Origin: Treponema sp.
GTDB lineage: Bacteria; Spirochaetota; Spirochaetia; Treponematales; Treponemataceae
Assembly (NCBI GenBank): GCA_016286535.1
Contig: JAEESZ010000010.1
Coordinates: 24,551-88,550 of the forward strand
Length of the DNA stretch: 64,000 nucleotides
Reading direction: 5' to 3'
Made by a program: the position numbers and the translations under genes. Shown in pieces: positions 1 through 9,201 of this stretch. The notes below the pieces were generated by a model that saw nothing but the letters and a program-made list of their open reading frames with translations, made no database searches and was not told the DNA's origin. How positions within the stretch are numbered: the stretch's first letter is position 1; the number at the start of each line of letters is the position of its first letter.

Positions 1-168
1 CTTGATTACCGAGACTTCTATGCCATGTACACTGTACGCCGCGACAACGCAAGAAGCCGGGCCAGAATGAAGGTTGAAGGTCCTAAAAAAACACTGGAAG
101 ATTACTTTATTCAGTTTGTAACTGAGCAAAACAAGGAGAAACAAAAGAATGACTCTTTCGCAAAATGA
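1..168 (+). CDS. C-terminal fragment of an unidentified protein (5' end outside window)
   Basis: A reading frame is open from the first base to a TGA at 166-168, giving 55 codons. It is rich in Arg/Lys, carries an LEDYF segment near the end and then a short charged tail. Its last 20 bases overlap the start of the XRE-cupin regulator gene in another frame, so the two are probably cotranscribed and translationally coupled. I do not recognise the family from this tail. XRE-cupin regulators often sit beside the enzyme gene they control, so an enzyme is possible, but that is inference. Confidence 0.6.
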   Translation, partial: LDYRDFYAMYTVRRDNARSRARMKVEGPKKTLEDYFIQFVTEQNKEKQKNDSFAK

Positions 169-754
169 TGATGCTTCAGCTAAAAAAGTTCCCTACCATT
201 TTGGAGAAAAACTCAGAACGGTAAGAGAGCATAAGGGCTACACACTTAAGGTTGTTGCACAAAAAGCCGGAGTAAGCGAATCACTGGTTTCTCAAATTGA
301 AAGAAATCATGTTTCTCCTGCCATAGACACTTTACTGGCCCTGGCAGATGTTCTGGACATAAACCTGGAATATCTTTTTGAAGAATACAGAAAGGAACGC
401 CCGGTAAGAATTATCCGCCACAATGAAAGGCCAAGCCTTACCGAAGATGATATCCGCTACGAAGAGCTTTCACGCCCTCACAGGGGAGACTCCAATTCTG
501 TTGAAGCCTATGTTTTACGCCTGCCGGTTGGTTCTCATACCCACCACGGTTCATACGGCCACACAGGAAACGAAATCGGTCTTATTACAAAGGGAGTTGC
601 AAAGTTCATTTACGAAAACAAGGAATATATTCTGGAAGAGGGAGACAGCGTATCCTTTTCGGCAGGAGCTCCTCACAGAGTAGAAAATGCCGGCAGCTGT
701 GAATTAGAAGCAATCTGGATTAATACTCCAGCTCAAAGATTCATAAATGAATAA
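149..754 (+). CDS. XRE-family transcriptional regulator with C-terminal cupin domain
   Basis: 201 aa. Residues about 18-75 form a helix-turn-helix of the XRE/Cro type (KLRTVREHKGYTLKVVAQKAG, then SESLVSQIERNHVSPAIDTL). Residues about 110-195 form a small cupin barrel with the His-rich stretch SHTHHGSYGHTGNE and a second cupin motif near GDSVSFSAGAPHRVEN. Family knowledge: such proteins repress or activate a neighbouring operon and sense a small molecule in the cupin pocket. The gene overlaps the preceding reading frame by 20 nt and the following lipoprotein gene by 8 nt, so it sits inside an operon and the upstream gene is a candidate target. The ligand cannot be read from the sequence. Confidence 0.9.
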   Translation: MTLSQNDDASAKKVPYHFGEKLRTVREHKGYTLKVVAQKAGVSESLVSQIERNHVSPAIDTLLALADVLDINLEYLFEEYRKERPVRIIRHNERPSLTEDDIRYEELSRPHRGDSNSVEAYVLRLPVGSHTHHGSYGHTGNEIGLITKGVAKFIYENKEYILEEGDSVSFSAGAPHRVENAGSCELEAIWINTPAQRFINE

Positions 755-1625
755 AAAGCTCAAAGGTCTTTATAAAAATCTAAGTCTTTTTCTTTTACTG
801 CTTCTTTTATCTGCAGGCATTGTTTCCTGCACAAGTACAAAAGTCGCAGACAGGCAGGAAGGAAATTTTTCTGTAAAACATGAAGAAGCCTTTTCTGACC
901 TTTACCCTTTAGAGCCCAGGTGGCAGACAATCCAGGAAGGATTTGAAGTTCTTGAGTGGAAGATGGATTCCATTAAGGTTAGCTGGCACTGCATCAAAAT
1001 AGATTTGAATCAGCCCGGCTTAAAAATAATTTCTTTGCCTGAAGAAAAAAATCTTGGCAAAAACTTCCGCCTTAAAAAGTTTGCCAGAAAAAACAATACA
1101 GTTATAGCCTTCAACACATCCCCTTTTGACATAAAAAAAACTGATTACCCTGTCGGCATAACAAAAATTGATGGAAAAATCATCACAGCTCCCGTAGAAA
1201 AATATGCAGCCCTCTGTTTTTACAAAAATGACCAGGGCTTTTTTAGGGCCTGCATCCTCGATTCCCAGAAAGAAGACGAACTGGAAAAATATGATTACGC
1301 CTACGGCGGCTTTTACACAATCCTGCGTGACGAAAAAATTTATGATTTTAAGCAGATTAAAAGATCCAGGACAGGCTGCGGCCTTAGCGAAGACGGTTCC
1401 CAGTTATATATTCTTGTAGCCTGCCCCCTTTTTAGCATAAGGGACCACAACGGCCTTACATACCCCGAATGTGCAGAAATCTTAAAGTATCTTGGCTGCA
1501 AAACGGCCATGCAGTTTGACGGCGGCCACTCAAGCGGGCTTTGCATTTATAGCCAGAATGCAGAAGCCCCCTTTTTACAGAGAAAAGTCCCAACCGCAAT
1601 GGGCTTTGCCATCAGCTCTAATTAA
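747..1625 (+). CDS. lipoprotein with phosphodiester glycosidase (NAGPA/DUF2233-like) domain
   Basis: 292 aa. The N-terminus has a lysine-rich start, a leucine run and a lipobox ending at Cys28 (AGIVSC), so a membrane-anchored exported lipoprotein is predicted. The mature part carries motifs of the phosphodiester glycosidase family: an N-terminal AFNTSPFD segment followed by PVGITKIDGK, a middle RTGCGLSEDGSQLYILV strand and the C-terminal signature MQFDGGHSSGL. Family members act on phosphodiester-linked sugars at the cell surface. The start overlaps the stop of the regulator gene (ATGAATAA), indicating coupling. The substrate is unknown. Confidence 0.8.
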   Translation: MNKKLKGLYKNLSLFLLLLLLSAGIVSCTSTKVADRQEGNFSVKHEEAFSDLYPLEPRWQTIQEGFEVLEWKMDSIKVSWHCIKIDLNQPGLKIISLPEEKNLGKNFRLKKFARKNNTVIAFNTSPFDIKKTDYPVGITKIDGKIITAPVEKYAALCFYKNDQGFFRACILDSQKEDELEKYDYAYGGFYTILRDEKIYDFKQIKRSRTGCGLSEDGSQLYILVACPLFSIRDHNGLTYPECAEILKYLGCKTAMQFDGGHSSGLCIYSQNAEAPFLQRKVPTAMGFAISSN

Positions 1626-1646
1626 TTAAAAGTCCCCTTCTACGTC

Positions 1647-1675
1647 TTGCCTATATTTTCTTTAATTTGTATAAT
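1647..1675 (+). promoter_or_regulatory. sigma70-like promoter for citrate synthase
   Basis: -35 TTGCCT at 1647-1652, a 17-nt spacer and a perfect -10 TATAAT at 1670-1675. The predicted transcript would begin near 1682 and carry the 11-bp stem-loop at 1698-1732. Confidence 0.65.
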
Positions 1676-1697
1676 TATTTAATTTAATCTAAAACTT

Positions 1698-1732
1698 TGT
1701 ATAAATATTCATTTTTAAGCGATATTTATACA
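1698..1732 (+). promoter_or_regulatory. 11-bp perfect inverted repeat in the citrate synthase 5' UTR
   Basis: TGTATAAATAT (1698-1708) and its exact reverse complement (1722-1732) flank a 13-nt loop. The repeat lies between the predicted transcription start and the Shine-Dalgarno GGAG at 1737-1740. It could be an operator for a dimeric repressor or an RNA hairpin beside the ribosome binding site. No known motif is recognised. Confidence 0.55.
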
Positions 1733-1747
1733 CAATGGAGGCCGACT

Positions 1748-3109
1748 ATGAGTACAGAAAAACAGCAGCAGGCTATTCTAAAAAGATTAGAATCTCTTGC
1801 CAAGCACAACGACCCGATCAATCAGAGTTTATACGCTAAATACGACGTAAAGCGTGGTTTACGCAATGCAAACGGAACTGGTGTTCTTGTAGGACTCACC
1901 CGGATTGGTGATGTAGTCGGTTATGAAATTAAGGACGGCGAAAAAATCGCAGTTCCAGGCCGCCTTATTTACCGTGGCTACGATGTTGTAGACATCATCA
2001 AAGATGCAGAAACAAATAAACAGTTCGGCTATGAACAGGTTGTTTACCTTCTGCTTTTTGGTTTACTTCCATCAAAAAAACAGCTTGAAGACTTTTCTTC
2101 TTTCCTTGGAGAATGCAGAATCCTTCCTCCAAACTTTACAGAAGACATGATCATGAAAGCTCCTTCTCCAGATATTATGAACAAGATTGCCCGCGGTATT
2201 CTTGCAAGCTATTCTTATGATCCAGATCCTGAAAACCGCTCTGTTGCAAATATAATCAGACAGTGTATTTACCTTATTGCCCGTCTTCCTTCCATTGCCG
2301 CTTACGGTTACCAGGCAAAAAGAAGATACTATGACGACAAGAGTATGTACATTCATAATCCAAAACCAGAGCTTTCTTCTGCAGAAAACTTTTTAAGACT
2401 TATCCGCTCAGACAAGAACTACACAAGACTCGAAGCAGAAACCCTGGACCTTGCCCTTATTCTTCATGCTGAACATGGTGGAGGAAACAACTCTTCTTTA
2501 ACAGTTCACGTAGTTTCTTCTGCAGATACAGATACCTACTCTGCAATGGCTGCCGCAGTCGGCTCTTTAAAAGGACGCCGCCATGGTGGTGCAAATATTC
2601 GCGTTGTAGAAATGATGGATGACATTAAGGCCAATGTAAAAGACTGGACTAATGAAAACGAAATCTCTGCCTACATAAGAAAAATTGCAGAAAAACAGGC
2701 TTTTGATCACTCTGGTCTTGTATACGGAATGGGACACGCAGTTTACACAATCAGCGACCCTCGTCAGGTTCTTTTAAAACAAAAGGCAAAAGAGCTTGCA
2801 AAGGCTAAAGGTTGTCTTGAAGAATTTAATCTTTACGATATAATTGAAAGAGTAGCACCTGGAATTATTCAGGATGTACACCAGTCAGATAAAAAAGTTT
2901 GTGCAAACGTAGACTTCTACTCTGGCTTCGTATACACAATGCTGAATATTCCTCGCGAATTATACACACCAATATTTGCAATTTCCAGAATTGCCGGCTG
3001 GTCAGCACATAGAATTGAGGAAGTTGTAAGTGGAGGAAGAATATATCGCCCTGCATACAAAAATATTTCAGAGGAAAGACCTTTTATTCCTCTTAAAGAC
3101 AGAAACTAA
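1748..3109 (+). CDS. gltA: citrate synthase
   Basis: 453 aa from the ATG at 1748, which has a GGAG seven bases upstream. An in-frame upstream ATG at 1697 would start inside the promoter hairpin and lacks a ribosome binding site. Citrate synthase motifs are clear: RLIYRGYDVVDI, the oxaloacetate-site histidine in HAEHGGGNNSS, the second histidine in GMGHAVYTISDPRQ, and the late acidic residue in VDFYSGF followed by AISRIAGWSAHRIEE. It condenses acetyl-CoA with oxaloacetate. No aconitase or isocitrate dehydrogenase is in the window. In a fermenting treponeme the likely role is 2-oxoglutarate/glutamate supply, which is inference. A related acyl-CoA substrate cannot be excluded. Confidence 0.92.
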   Translation: MSTEKQQQAILKRLESLAKHNDPINQSLYAKYDVKRGLRNANGTGVLVGLTRIGDVVGYEIKDGEKIAVPGRLIYRGYDVVDIIKDAETNKQFGYEQVVYLLLFGLLPSKKQLEDFSSFLGECRILPPNFTEDMIMKAPSPDIMNKIARGILASYSYDPDPENRSVANIIRQCIYLIARLPSIAAYGYQAKRRYYDDKSMYIHNPKPELSSAENFLRLIRSDKNYTRLEAETLDLALILHAEHGGGNNSSLTVHVVSSADTDTYSAMAAAVGSLKGRRHGGANIRVVEMMDDIKANVKDWTNENEISAYIRKIAEKQAFDHSGLVYGMGHAVYTISDPRQVLLKQKAKELAKAKGCLEEFNLYDIIERVAPGIIQDVHQSDKKVCANVDFYSGFVYTMLNIPRELYTPIFAISRIAGWSAHRIEEVVSGGRIYRPAYKNISEERPFIPLKDRN

Positions 3110-3148
3110 AAAAGTATATATAAAATTTTTCATAAAAAGGAGAAAAAT

Positions 3149-3520
3149 ATGAAAAAACTATTAGCTTTTTTTGCAGTTGCTTTTATTGCTGCAGCAGGAT
3201 TGTTCGCTTTTGATTTAAACGGAATCGAAGGAACATGGCAGGACGAAAACTACAAGGCAAACTGGACTTTTAATGCCGGCGGAAGCGTAACATTAAAAGA
3301 TTCAACAGGTGCTGTAGTTTATACTTTTACAGATGACAATGTTTCAGACATTAAACCTGTTGCAAATGACCAGGGTGTTGGTGTTGCTTTCTATTGTAAA
3401 GAAACTCAGAGAGCTTACACTTTCATTAAACCTATTAAATTATCTGCAGATCTTTTAATGAGCATTGACCGCGACTGGACTGTAGAAGACTACGACGTAA
3501 CAATTAAATTCCAGAAATAA
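3149..3520 (+). CDS. small secreted protein of unknown function
   Basis: 123 aa with a strong ribosome binding site (AAGGAG). A typical signal peptide (KKLLAFFAVAFIAAAGLFA) is followed by a mature domain of about 100 residues starting DLNGIEGTWQ. The GTWQ opening and alternating beta-like segments (WTFNAGGSVTLKD, VVYTFTDD) resemble small lipocalin-like periplasmic proteins common in treponemes. No cysteine follows the signal, so it is not a lipoprotein. The next gene starts immediately after its stop codon. Function is not known. Confidence 0.75.
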   Translation: MKKLLAFFAVAFIAAAGLFAFDLNGIEGTWQDENYKANWTFNAGGSVTLKDSTGAVVYTFTDDNVSDIKPVANDQGVGVAFYCKETQRAYTFIKPIKLSADLLMSIDRDWTVEDYDVTIKFQK

Positions 3521-4339
3521 ATGTCTAAAGAAAGAATCGATAAACTGCTTTCTCACGAAGGCTTTGGTTCTCGAAAAGACATAAGAAAAATCCTGCGCAA
3601 ATATGATGTTTCTGTAAATGGAAAACGCATACTTGATGCAGGATTTTTAATTGACCCTTTAGAGGACTCTCTAACCATAGATCAGGAAAAAATCACTCTG
3701 CATTCAAACCTCTACCTTATGATGAATAAGGTTATGCACACAGTTTCTTCAAACAAGGACGGTGAACATCAGACGGTTTTTGATTTGCTTGATGATTCAT
3801 TAAGAACCCCCTACCTGCAGGAACACCTTCACCTGGTAGGCCGGCTGGACATGGATACAGAGGGACTCCTTTTATTTACCACAGACGGAAATCTTACCCA
3901 CACCCTTATTTCTCCAAAATCACATGTAGATAAAACTTATTTCTGTGTGCTTGAGCATGAAGAAAGCGAAAGCCATAAAGAAGAAATTTCAAAAGCCTTT
4001 GGAGAAGGCATTGAAGTTGGACCGGAAGACAACGAAGAGGGCTTTAAAACCCTTCCGGCCAGCATAAAATGGGCGGGGGCAGAAGAAATAAAAAAACACC
4101 TTAACAATACCTCTTATTTTACCCAGACAGAAAGCGGAAAAAAGAATCTTGTAGCTCAGGCAGCTCTTCTTACCATTCAGGAAGGAAAATACCATCAGGT
4201 AAAAAGAATGTTTGCAGCAGTTGGAAACAAAATCATTTTCCTTAAAAGAGTTTCTATGGGAAAGCTGCATTTAGATGCCGCCTTAAAGCCCGGCCAGTAC
4301 AGAGAGTTATCCGAAGAAGAAATAGAAAAATTAAATTAA
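3521..4339 (+). CDS. rsuA: 16S rRNA pseudouridine synthase, RsuA family
   Basis: 272 aa. An N-terminal S4 RNA-binding domain (residues about 3-45, with ERIDKLLSHEGFGSRKDIRK) precedes the pseudouridine synthase core. The core shows the catalytic aspartate motif GRLDMDTEGLLLFTTDG and the later GKYHQVKRMFAAVGN and LKRVSMGKLHLD motifs of the RsuA/RluB/E/F group. It would isomerise a specific uridine in ribosomal RNA. Assignment to RsuA rather than RluB/F rests on overall length and is less sure. The ATG abuts the stop of the preceding secreted-protein gene with no separate ribosome binding site, so translation is likely coupled. Confidence 0.85.
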   Translation: MSKERIDKLLSHEGFGSRKDIRKILRKYDVSVNGKRILDAGFLIDPLEDSLTIDQEKITLHSNLYLMMNKVMHTVSSNKDGEHQTVFDLLDDSLRTPYLQEHLHLVGRLDMDTEGLLLFTTDGNLTHTLISPKSHVDKTYFCVLEHEESESHKEEISKAFGEGIEVGPEDNEEGFKTLPASIKWAGAEEIKKHLNNTSYFTQTESGKKNLVAQAALLTIQEGKYHQVKRMFAAVGNKIIFLKRVSMGKLHLDAALKPGQYRELSEEEIEKLN

Positions 4340-4389
4340 AAAAACTTTCATATCTGAAGTTACTTTTCTCTTAATTGTTATCTAAAAGT

Positions 4390-4418
4390 TTGACAAACAA
4401 AAAGAAGTCAACTATTAT
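4390..4418 (+). promoter_or_regulatory. sigma70-like promoter for lipoprotein at 4461
   Basis: Consensus -35 TTGACA at 4390-4395, a 17-nt spacer and -10 TATTAT at 4413-4418, placed 42 nt before the lipoprotein start. Confidence 0.65.
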
Positions 4419-4460
4419 AAATATAACAAAAAATTATATTTAAAAACGCGGGAATTATTT

Positions 4461-5624
4461 ATGAATCACAAAATCAAAGTCTTTTTTATTTTAACCTTAT
4501 CATTAAACGTTTTACTATTTTCTTCCTGCATACCTTACTGGGATGACGGAAAGGTTACCGGAAAAACAACTATAAAGAACTTTGAACATTTAAATGACCC
4601 TCTTGTTATAATTGCAGATGTTACCTGGGAAAAGACCTTTTTAGGACTTCCCTGCCTGGACGGAGTATCTTATAACAGGGGTAACGTTTTTGTGGTTATA
4701 GACTGGGAGACCGATACTATTTTTGACTGGGTTTATTACCCAAGCAATCCTGGCTCTGTAATGAAAAGAGCTATAGAATTAGGCACCTCTCCAAAGAAAT
4801 ATTATTCATCATCTTATGGTGGAGTTGTAGGCTGTATAAGTCCTGATTCAAACAAGGTAACAATTTACGACACAAGTGATGTATATGGATATATAGAACC
4901 CTGCTTCTTAAAAGGAGAAAATGCAATTATATGGGACAAACGGGAAAATTATCCACTAACAACCTGCTATTTTTTTGATGCTAAAAATGGCGTACTTTTA
5001 AAAGATAAATTCCGTATTGAAGCAGAAACAAACATTAGACATCCAATTGAAGATGATAATGGTTATCTTTGGATTTCATATATGAAGAATGATTTTGCAG
5101 ATACAAGGTATCTGGCAAAAATTGACTGTAATAAATATACAATAGAAGATGTAATTAGTTTTAAAAGTCATGGAACAGATAAAATTATTGCAGTAAAAAA
5201 CAGTGTTTTATTTCAGAGTTCAATTTTAAATAATTATTCAAGCCTGATCAGAAAGTATAATTCAGAAACTGGTGAATTAATTACTAAAAAGGAATACAGA
5301 GTGCATGAAGATATAAAGGATGCGTATTATTTACCAAGTGGTTTTTTATATAAGGATAAGTTATATATTGAATGTTTCGGAGTTTCCTCTATAACAAATC
5401 ACTATTGTATTTATGTATATCAAATTAATACAGAGACTCTCGAAGTTGAACGCATTAGTGACCGTATAGATATCTGGGCAACAGAAAATGAATGGCTACG
5501 AGGCAACCGTATTTATTTTATGTACGGAAACGACTCTTATACCTATTTTGATTTAGATACCTGGGAAAAAGCTCCTTACACTTATGTTATGGACTATTCT
5601 ACAATGACAATAAATCTCAAGTAA
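4461..5624 (+). CDS. lipoprotein of unknown function, possible beta-propeller
   Basis: 387 aa with a hydrophobic signal and lipobox Cys23 (LLFSSC). The mature part is rich in aromatic and beta-branched residues. It has repeated strand-turn-strand segments such as SPDSNKVTIYDTSD, NGYLWISYMKND and KIIAVKNSVLFQSS, suggestive of a beta-propeller. I recognise no catalytic motif. It has its own promoter and is followed, 58 nt later, by dCMP deaminase. Base composition is more AT-rich than in its neighbours. Function unknown. Confidence 0.7.
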   Translation: MNHKIKVFFILTLSLNVLLFSSCIPYWDDGKVTGKTTIKNFEHLNDPLVIIADVTWEKTFLGLPCLDGVSYNRGNVFVVIDWETDTIFDWVYYPSNPGSVMKRAIELGTSPKKYYSSSYGGVVGCISPDSNKVTIYDTSDVYGYIEPCFLKGENAIIWDKRENYPLTTCYFFDAKNGVLLKDKFRIEAETNIRHPIEDDNGYLWISYMKNDFADTRYLAKIDCNKYTIEDVISFKSHGTDKIIAVKNSVLFQSSILNNYSSLIRKYNSETGELITKKEYRVHEDIKDAYYLPSGFLYKDKLYIECFGVSSITNHYCIYVYQINTETLEVERISDRIDIWATENEWLRGNRIYFMYGNDSYTYFDLDTWEKAPYTYVMDYSTMTINLK

Positions 5625-5682
5625 ACCTTACTTACTTTTCCTTTTTATTGCAGAAGCACCGGTTTTCCTATAAAATCATAAT

Positions 5683-6180
5683 ATGGAAACAAAAATAATA
5701 CAAAAACGTCAGGACTATATAAGCTGGGACGAGTACTTTATGGGAATTGCAGCGCTTTCTGCCTTACGCTCTAAAGACCCTAACTCCCAGGTTGGAGCCT
5801 GTATTGTAAGCGAAGACAACAAAATTCTTTCCATGGGCTATAATGGCTTTCCAATCGGCTGTTCAGATGAATTATTTCCCTGGGCCCGCGAAGGAGATAC
5901 CCTTAACACAAAATATGCCTATGTGGTTCACAGTGAATTAAACGCAATTCTGAATTATCGCGGAGGTTCCTTACAGGGAACAAAAATCTATGTTACTTTA
6001 TTTCCATGCAACGAATGTGCAAAAGCCATTATTCAGGCAGGAATTAAAACTGTAATTTATGACAGCGATAAGTATGACGGAACACCTGCAAATATTGTAT
6101 CCAAAAAACTGTTAGAAACAGCAGGCGTAAAAGTTGTAAAATATAAGAAAAGCGGAAGAAAAATCAATATAGAACTTTAG
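5683..6180 (+). CDS. deoxycytidylate (dCMP) deaminase family protein
   Basis: 165 aa. The zinc-dependent deaminase signature is complete: His83 and Glu85 in HSELNAIL, and the PCNEC motif with Cys109 and Cys112. The N-terminal DPNSQVGACIV and YNGFP segments are typical of dCMP deaminases, which convert dCMP to dUMP for thymidylate synthesis. It lies 16 nt before fhs, so the two may form an operon linking dUMP supply with tetrahydrofolate C1 units. A ComEB-like role is an alternative name for the same fold. Confidence 0.88.
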   Translation: METKIIQKRQDYISWDEYFMGIAALSALRSKDPNSQVGACIVSEDNKILSMGYNGFPIGCSDELFPWAREGDTLNTKYAYVVHSELNAILNYRGGSLQGTKIYVTLFPCNECAKAIIQAGIKTVIYDSDKYDGTPANIVSKKLLETAGVKVVKYKKSGRKINIEL

Positions 6181-6196
6181 TAAAAAAGGATAAAGT

Positions 6197-7873
6197 ATGA
6201 CAGATATAGAAATTGCACAAAAAAACAAGATGGAGCCTATTGTAAAGGTTGCAGAAAAAATCGGCATTACAGAAGATAAACTTGAACTTTACGGCCCATA
6301 TAAAGCAAAAATCACCTTTGAAGAATTACAGACTCTGCAAAAAAAAGCAGAAGGACAGAAAGGTAAGTTAATTCTGGTTACTGCTGTAACCCCAACTCCT
6401 GCCGGAGAAGGAAAATCAACCGTTTCCATTGGACTTGCTGACGGTTTAAGAAAAATCGGTAAGAATTCTGTAGTTGCTTTAAGAGAACCATCTCTGGGTC
6501 CTTGCTTTGGAGTAAAAGGAGGAGCCTGTGGCGGCGGTTATGCACAGATTGTTCCAATGGAAGAAATTAACCTGCACTTTACAGGAGATTTACATGCAAT
6601 CTCTATTGCAAACAATCTTATTGCCGCTTTAATTGATAATCACCTGCAGCAGGGAAACGAACTTGGAATTGATCCAAGAACAATCAGCTGGAAACGCTGC
6701 GTAGACTTAAATGACCGAGCCCTCCGCAATATTACAATCGGACTTGGCGGCAGAATGCAGGGAGTTCCAAGAGAAGACCACTTTACAATTGCAGTTGCCT
6801 CAGAAATTATGGCAATCATCTGTCTTTCTAAAACAATCAAAGAACTTAAAGAAAGAATTGACAGAATAGTAATTGGCCAGACCTATGCAAAAGAAAACGT
6901 TACCTTTGGCCAGCTAAAGTGCACAGGCGCTATTGCTGCCCTTCTTAAAGATGTTTTAAAACCAAATCTGGTACAGACACTTGAAAAAACACCTGCCTTT
7001 GTTCATGGAGGTCCATTTGCAAACATTGCTCACGGCTGTAACTCTGTAAACGCAACCTTATGTGCCCTTGCAACCGGAGACTACGTTGTAACAGAAGCAG
7101 GTTTTGCCGCAGATTTAGGTGCAGAAAAATTCCTTGATATTAAATGCCGCAGCGCCGGATTAAAACCGGATGCTGTTGTAATTGTAGCTACAATCAGGGC
7201 ATTAAAAATGCATGGTGGCCTTGCAAAAGCAGACCTTTCAAAAGCTGACACAAAGGCCCTTGAAAAAGGTTTTGAAAACTTAAAAACTCATATAGAAAAT
7301 ATTGGAAAGTTCGGTCTTCCTTGCCTTGTTGCCATTAATAAATTCATCACAGATACTGACGAAGAAATTAACCTTCTTAAAAAATTATGTCAGGATAACG
7401 GTTCCATTGCTGTTCTTTCTGAAGGCTGGGAAAAAGGCGGAGAAGGCACAAAGGAACTTGCAAAAACAGTTGTAGAAATTGCAGAAAGCGGAAAGGCAAA
7501 TTATCATCCTCTTTATGAACTGGACAAGAGCCTTGCAGAAAAAATTACAACCATTGCAAAAGAAATTTACCGTGCCGACAACGTTGAATTCGAACCAGCA
7601 GCCTTAAAGAAACTTAATGATTTTGAACAGAAGGGATACAAAAATCTTCCTGTATGTATTGCAAAGACCCAGAATTCAATTTCGCATGATCCAAAATTGA
7701 TTGGAGCTCCAAAAGGCTACACCTTCCCAGTTAGAGACGTACAGTTATATGCGGGAGCAGGCTTCGTAGTTGCCCTTGCCGGAGACATTATGACAATGCC
7801 AGGACTACCAAAACTTCCGGCAGCCCTGAACATTGACGTTGATGATAACGGAGTAATTACAGGATTATTCTAA
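6197..7873 (+). CDS. fhs: formate-tetrahydrofolate ligase
   Basis: 558 aa, the usual length for this enzyme. The N-terminal nucleotide-binding loop [11 protein letters not shown] (residues 65-75) is followed by [28 protein letters not shown] and the [16 protein letters not shown] segment, all diagnostic. It forms 10-formyl-THF from formate, ATP and THF in the cytoplasm, feeding purine synthesis or the methyl branch of reductive acetogenesis. No other acetyl-CoA pathway gene is in the window, so a biosynthetic role is the safer reading. It is probably cotranscribed with the dCMP deaminase gene and ends 5 nt before a convergent gene. Confidence 0.96.
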   Translation: MTDIEIAQKNKMEPIVKVAEKIGITEDKLELYGPYKAKITFEELQTLQKKAEGQKGKLILVTAVTPTPAGEGKSTVSIGLADGLRKIGKNSVVALREPSLGPCFGVKGGACGGGYAQIVPMEEINLHFTGDLHAISIANNLIAALIDNHLQQGNELGIDPRTISWKRCVDLNDRALRNITIGLGGRMQGVPREDHFTIAVASEIMAIICLSKTIKELKERIDRIVIGQTYAKENVTFGQLKCTGAIAALLKDVLKPNLVQTLEKTPAFVHGGPFANIAHGCNSVNATLCALATGDYVVTEAGFAADLGAEKFLDIKCRSAGLKPDAVVIVATIRALKMHGGLAKADLSKADTKALEKGFENLKTHIENIGKFGLPCLVAINKFITDTDEEINLLKKLCQDNGSIAVLSEGWEKGGEGTKELAKTVVEIAESGKANYHPLYELDKSLAEKITTIAKEIYRADNVEFEPAALKKLNDFEQKGYKNLPVCIAKTQNSISHDPKLIGAPKGYTFPVRDVQLYAGAGFVVALAGDIMTMPGLPKLPAALNIDVDDNGVITGLF

Positions 7874-7878
7874 TAGAA

Positions 7879-9183
7879 CTAGCCTTTTAAAGCTTTTAAT
7901 TCCTTAGAGAGTTCCAGAGTCTTTTGATTCTGTCTTACAACTCTCTGGGCTAAAAGCTTTGAAAGGAATATTCCGTAATGAGGATTCTTCCTGATTAAAT
8001 TCAGGAAGGATGATTTAGGAATACGGATTAACTGGCCTTCGCCGGCAGACATAATTGTTGCAGAACGGCGGTCATTTAAGAGGAAGGCCATTTCCCCAAT
8101 AAACATATCATTTGGGGTAAGAACAGAAATCAATTTTCCATCTACATAAACACCAAACTGACCAGATACAATAAAGAACAAATCATTTGAAGGCTCATTC
8201 TGCTTGCAGACAATCTGATGCTTTGCATATTTAATAACACTGAAGGCAGACATAATAAGAGGAACGTTATTAGAAGAATCATGCAGGTTCTGTATTGAGA
8301 AGGAAACTTCATTACCCTTATCATTGTATTTTAATTCTGAAACCAGCTCCTTAGAGAGGAAAATTCCCCTTCCATGCATCTGTTCAGAATCTACATCCTG
8401 CTGCTCTACCCTCTTACGCCAGTCAAAACCATTACCTTCATCTGAAATCTTAAAAGAAGATTCTTCTTTTCCAATTACATATTCAATATGAATCTTTCTT
8501 TTTGCAATTTCAGGATCCTGAAGACGCTGGTGAATTAAATCAAGAATATTTCCGCCTTTTTCAAGATATTTAGTTTTATCGTCATAAGAAATGTTGCAGT
8601 TTCCATGTTCAAGAGCATTGGTTAAAAGCTCCATTAAGGTTGTCTGAAGGGCATATCTGTCATTTTCAGAGATTCGGTTGGTACAGTAAAGATAGTTTAC
8701 AAGGAAGCTGGTAAACATTCTTGTATCAAAGGGGTCATTACCGCAGACAAAACCGCCTTTTTCGAGGGCACCCACACTTTCCTGCATACCACGGTTAAAG
8801 AGGAACTGCTTGTTACTCCATAAGATTCTTAATAAACGGTCAAAGTTTTCGTTGAAGGAATATAAAGTCTGAGCTGCAAGAATATTAGGATTTTTTGATT
8901 CTTCAATCTTCTGTACTTCTGCAGGATTTTCTACAACGGCAATAATTCCGCCGTTATGCAGCCATGGGTCCTTATTAATGGCATTTAGAATTGAATCACA
9001 ATCTATAGATTTTGAAGTAAAGTCCAGAATTTTAATTTCAGGAATTTCGTAATCAATAAAACTTAAAGCTTCTTCTGTATCCTGACAAAACAAAGGATCA
9101 AAATAGGCAGAATATTTTGTACATACATTCTTTACAGTTTCATTTACAGCGGGGGTTGCAGAAGCAACAAGAATCTTTTTCAT
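7879..9183 (-). CDS. composite regulator: receiver-like, anti-sigma-type ATPase and cNMP-binding domains
   Basis: 434 aa with three recognisable parts. Residues 1-120 resemble a response-regulator receiver (MKKILVASATPAV; candidate phospho-site in KILDFTS), but the usual acidic pair is missing, so phosphorylation is doubtful. Residues about 140-290 are a GHKL ATPase of the RsbW/anti-sigma type, with N-box LMELLTNALEHGN, G1 DEGNGFDW and G2 HGRGIFLS. Residues about 300-420 are a cyclic-nucleotide-binding barrel (GQFGVYVDGKLISVL, FIGEMAFLLNDRRSATI). No DNA-binding helix-turn-helix is visible, so it probably works by protein-protein contact or kinase activity. It is last in a minus-strand gene run, 18 nt after the MBL hydrolase. 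Confidence 0.85.
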   Translation of the reverse strand: MKKILVASATPAVNETVKNVCTKYSAYFDPLFCQDTEEALSFIDYEIPEIKILDFTSKSIDCDSILNAINKDPWLHNGGIIAVVENPAEVQKIEESKNPNILAAQTLYSFNENFDRLLRILWSNKQFLFNRGMQESVGALEKGGFVCGNDPFDTRMFTSFLVNYLYCTNRISENDRYALQTTLMELLTNALEHGNCNISYDDKTKYLEKGGNILDLIHQRLQDPEIAKRKIHIEYVIGKEESSFKISDEGNGFDWRKRVEQQDVDSEQMHGRGIFLSKELVSELKYNDKGNEVSFSIQNLHDSSNNVPLIMSAFSVIKYAKHQIVCKQNEPSNDLFFIVSGQFGVYVDGKLISVLTPNDMFIGEMAFLLNDRRSATIMSAGEGQLIRIPKSSFLNLIRKNPHYGIFLSKLLAQRVVRQNQKTLELSKELKALKG

Positions 9184-9201
9184 CTGTTAGTCCTTAAATA
9201 A

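Noticed and set aside
6181..6196. THF riboswitch upstream of fhs
   Set aside because: Only 16 nt separate fhs from the preceding gene, too little for a riboswitch.
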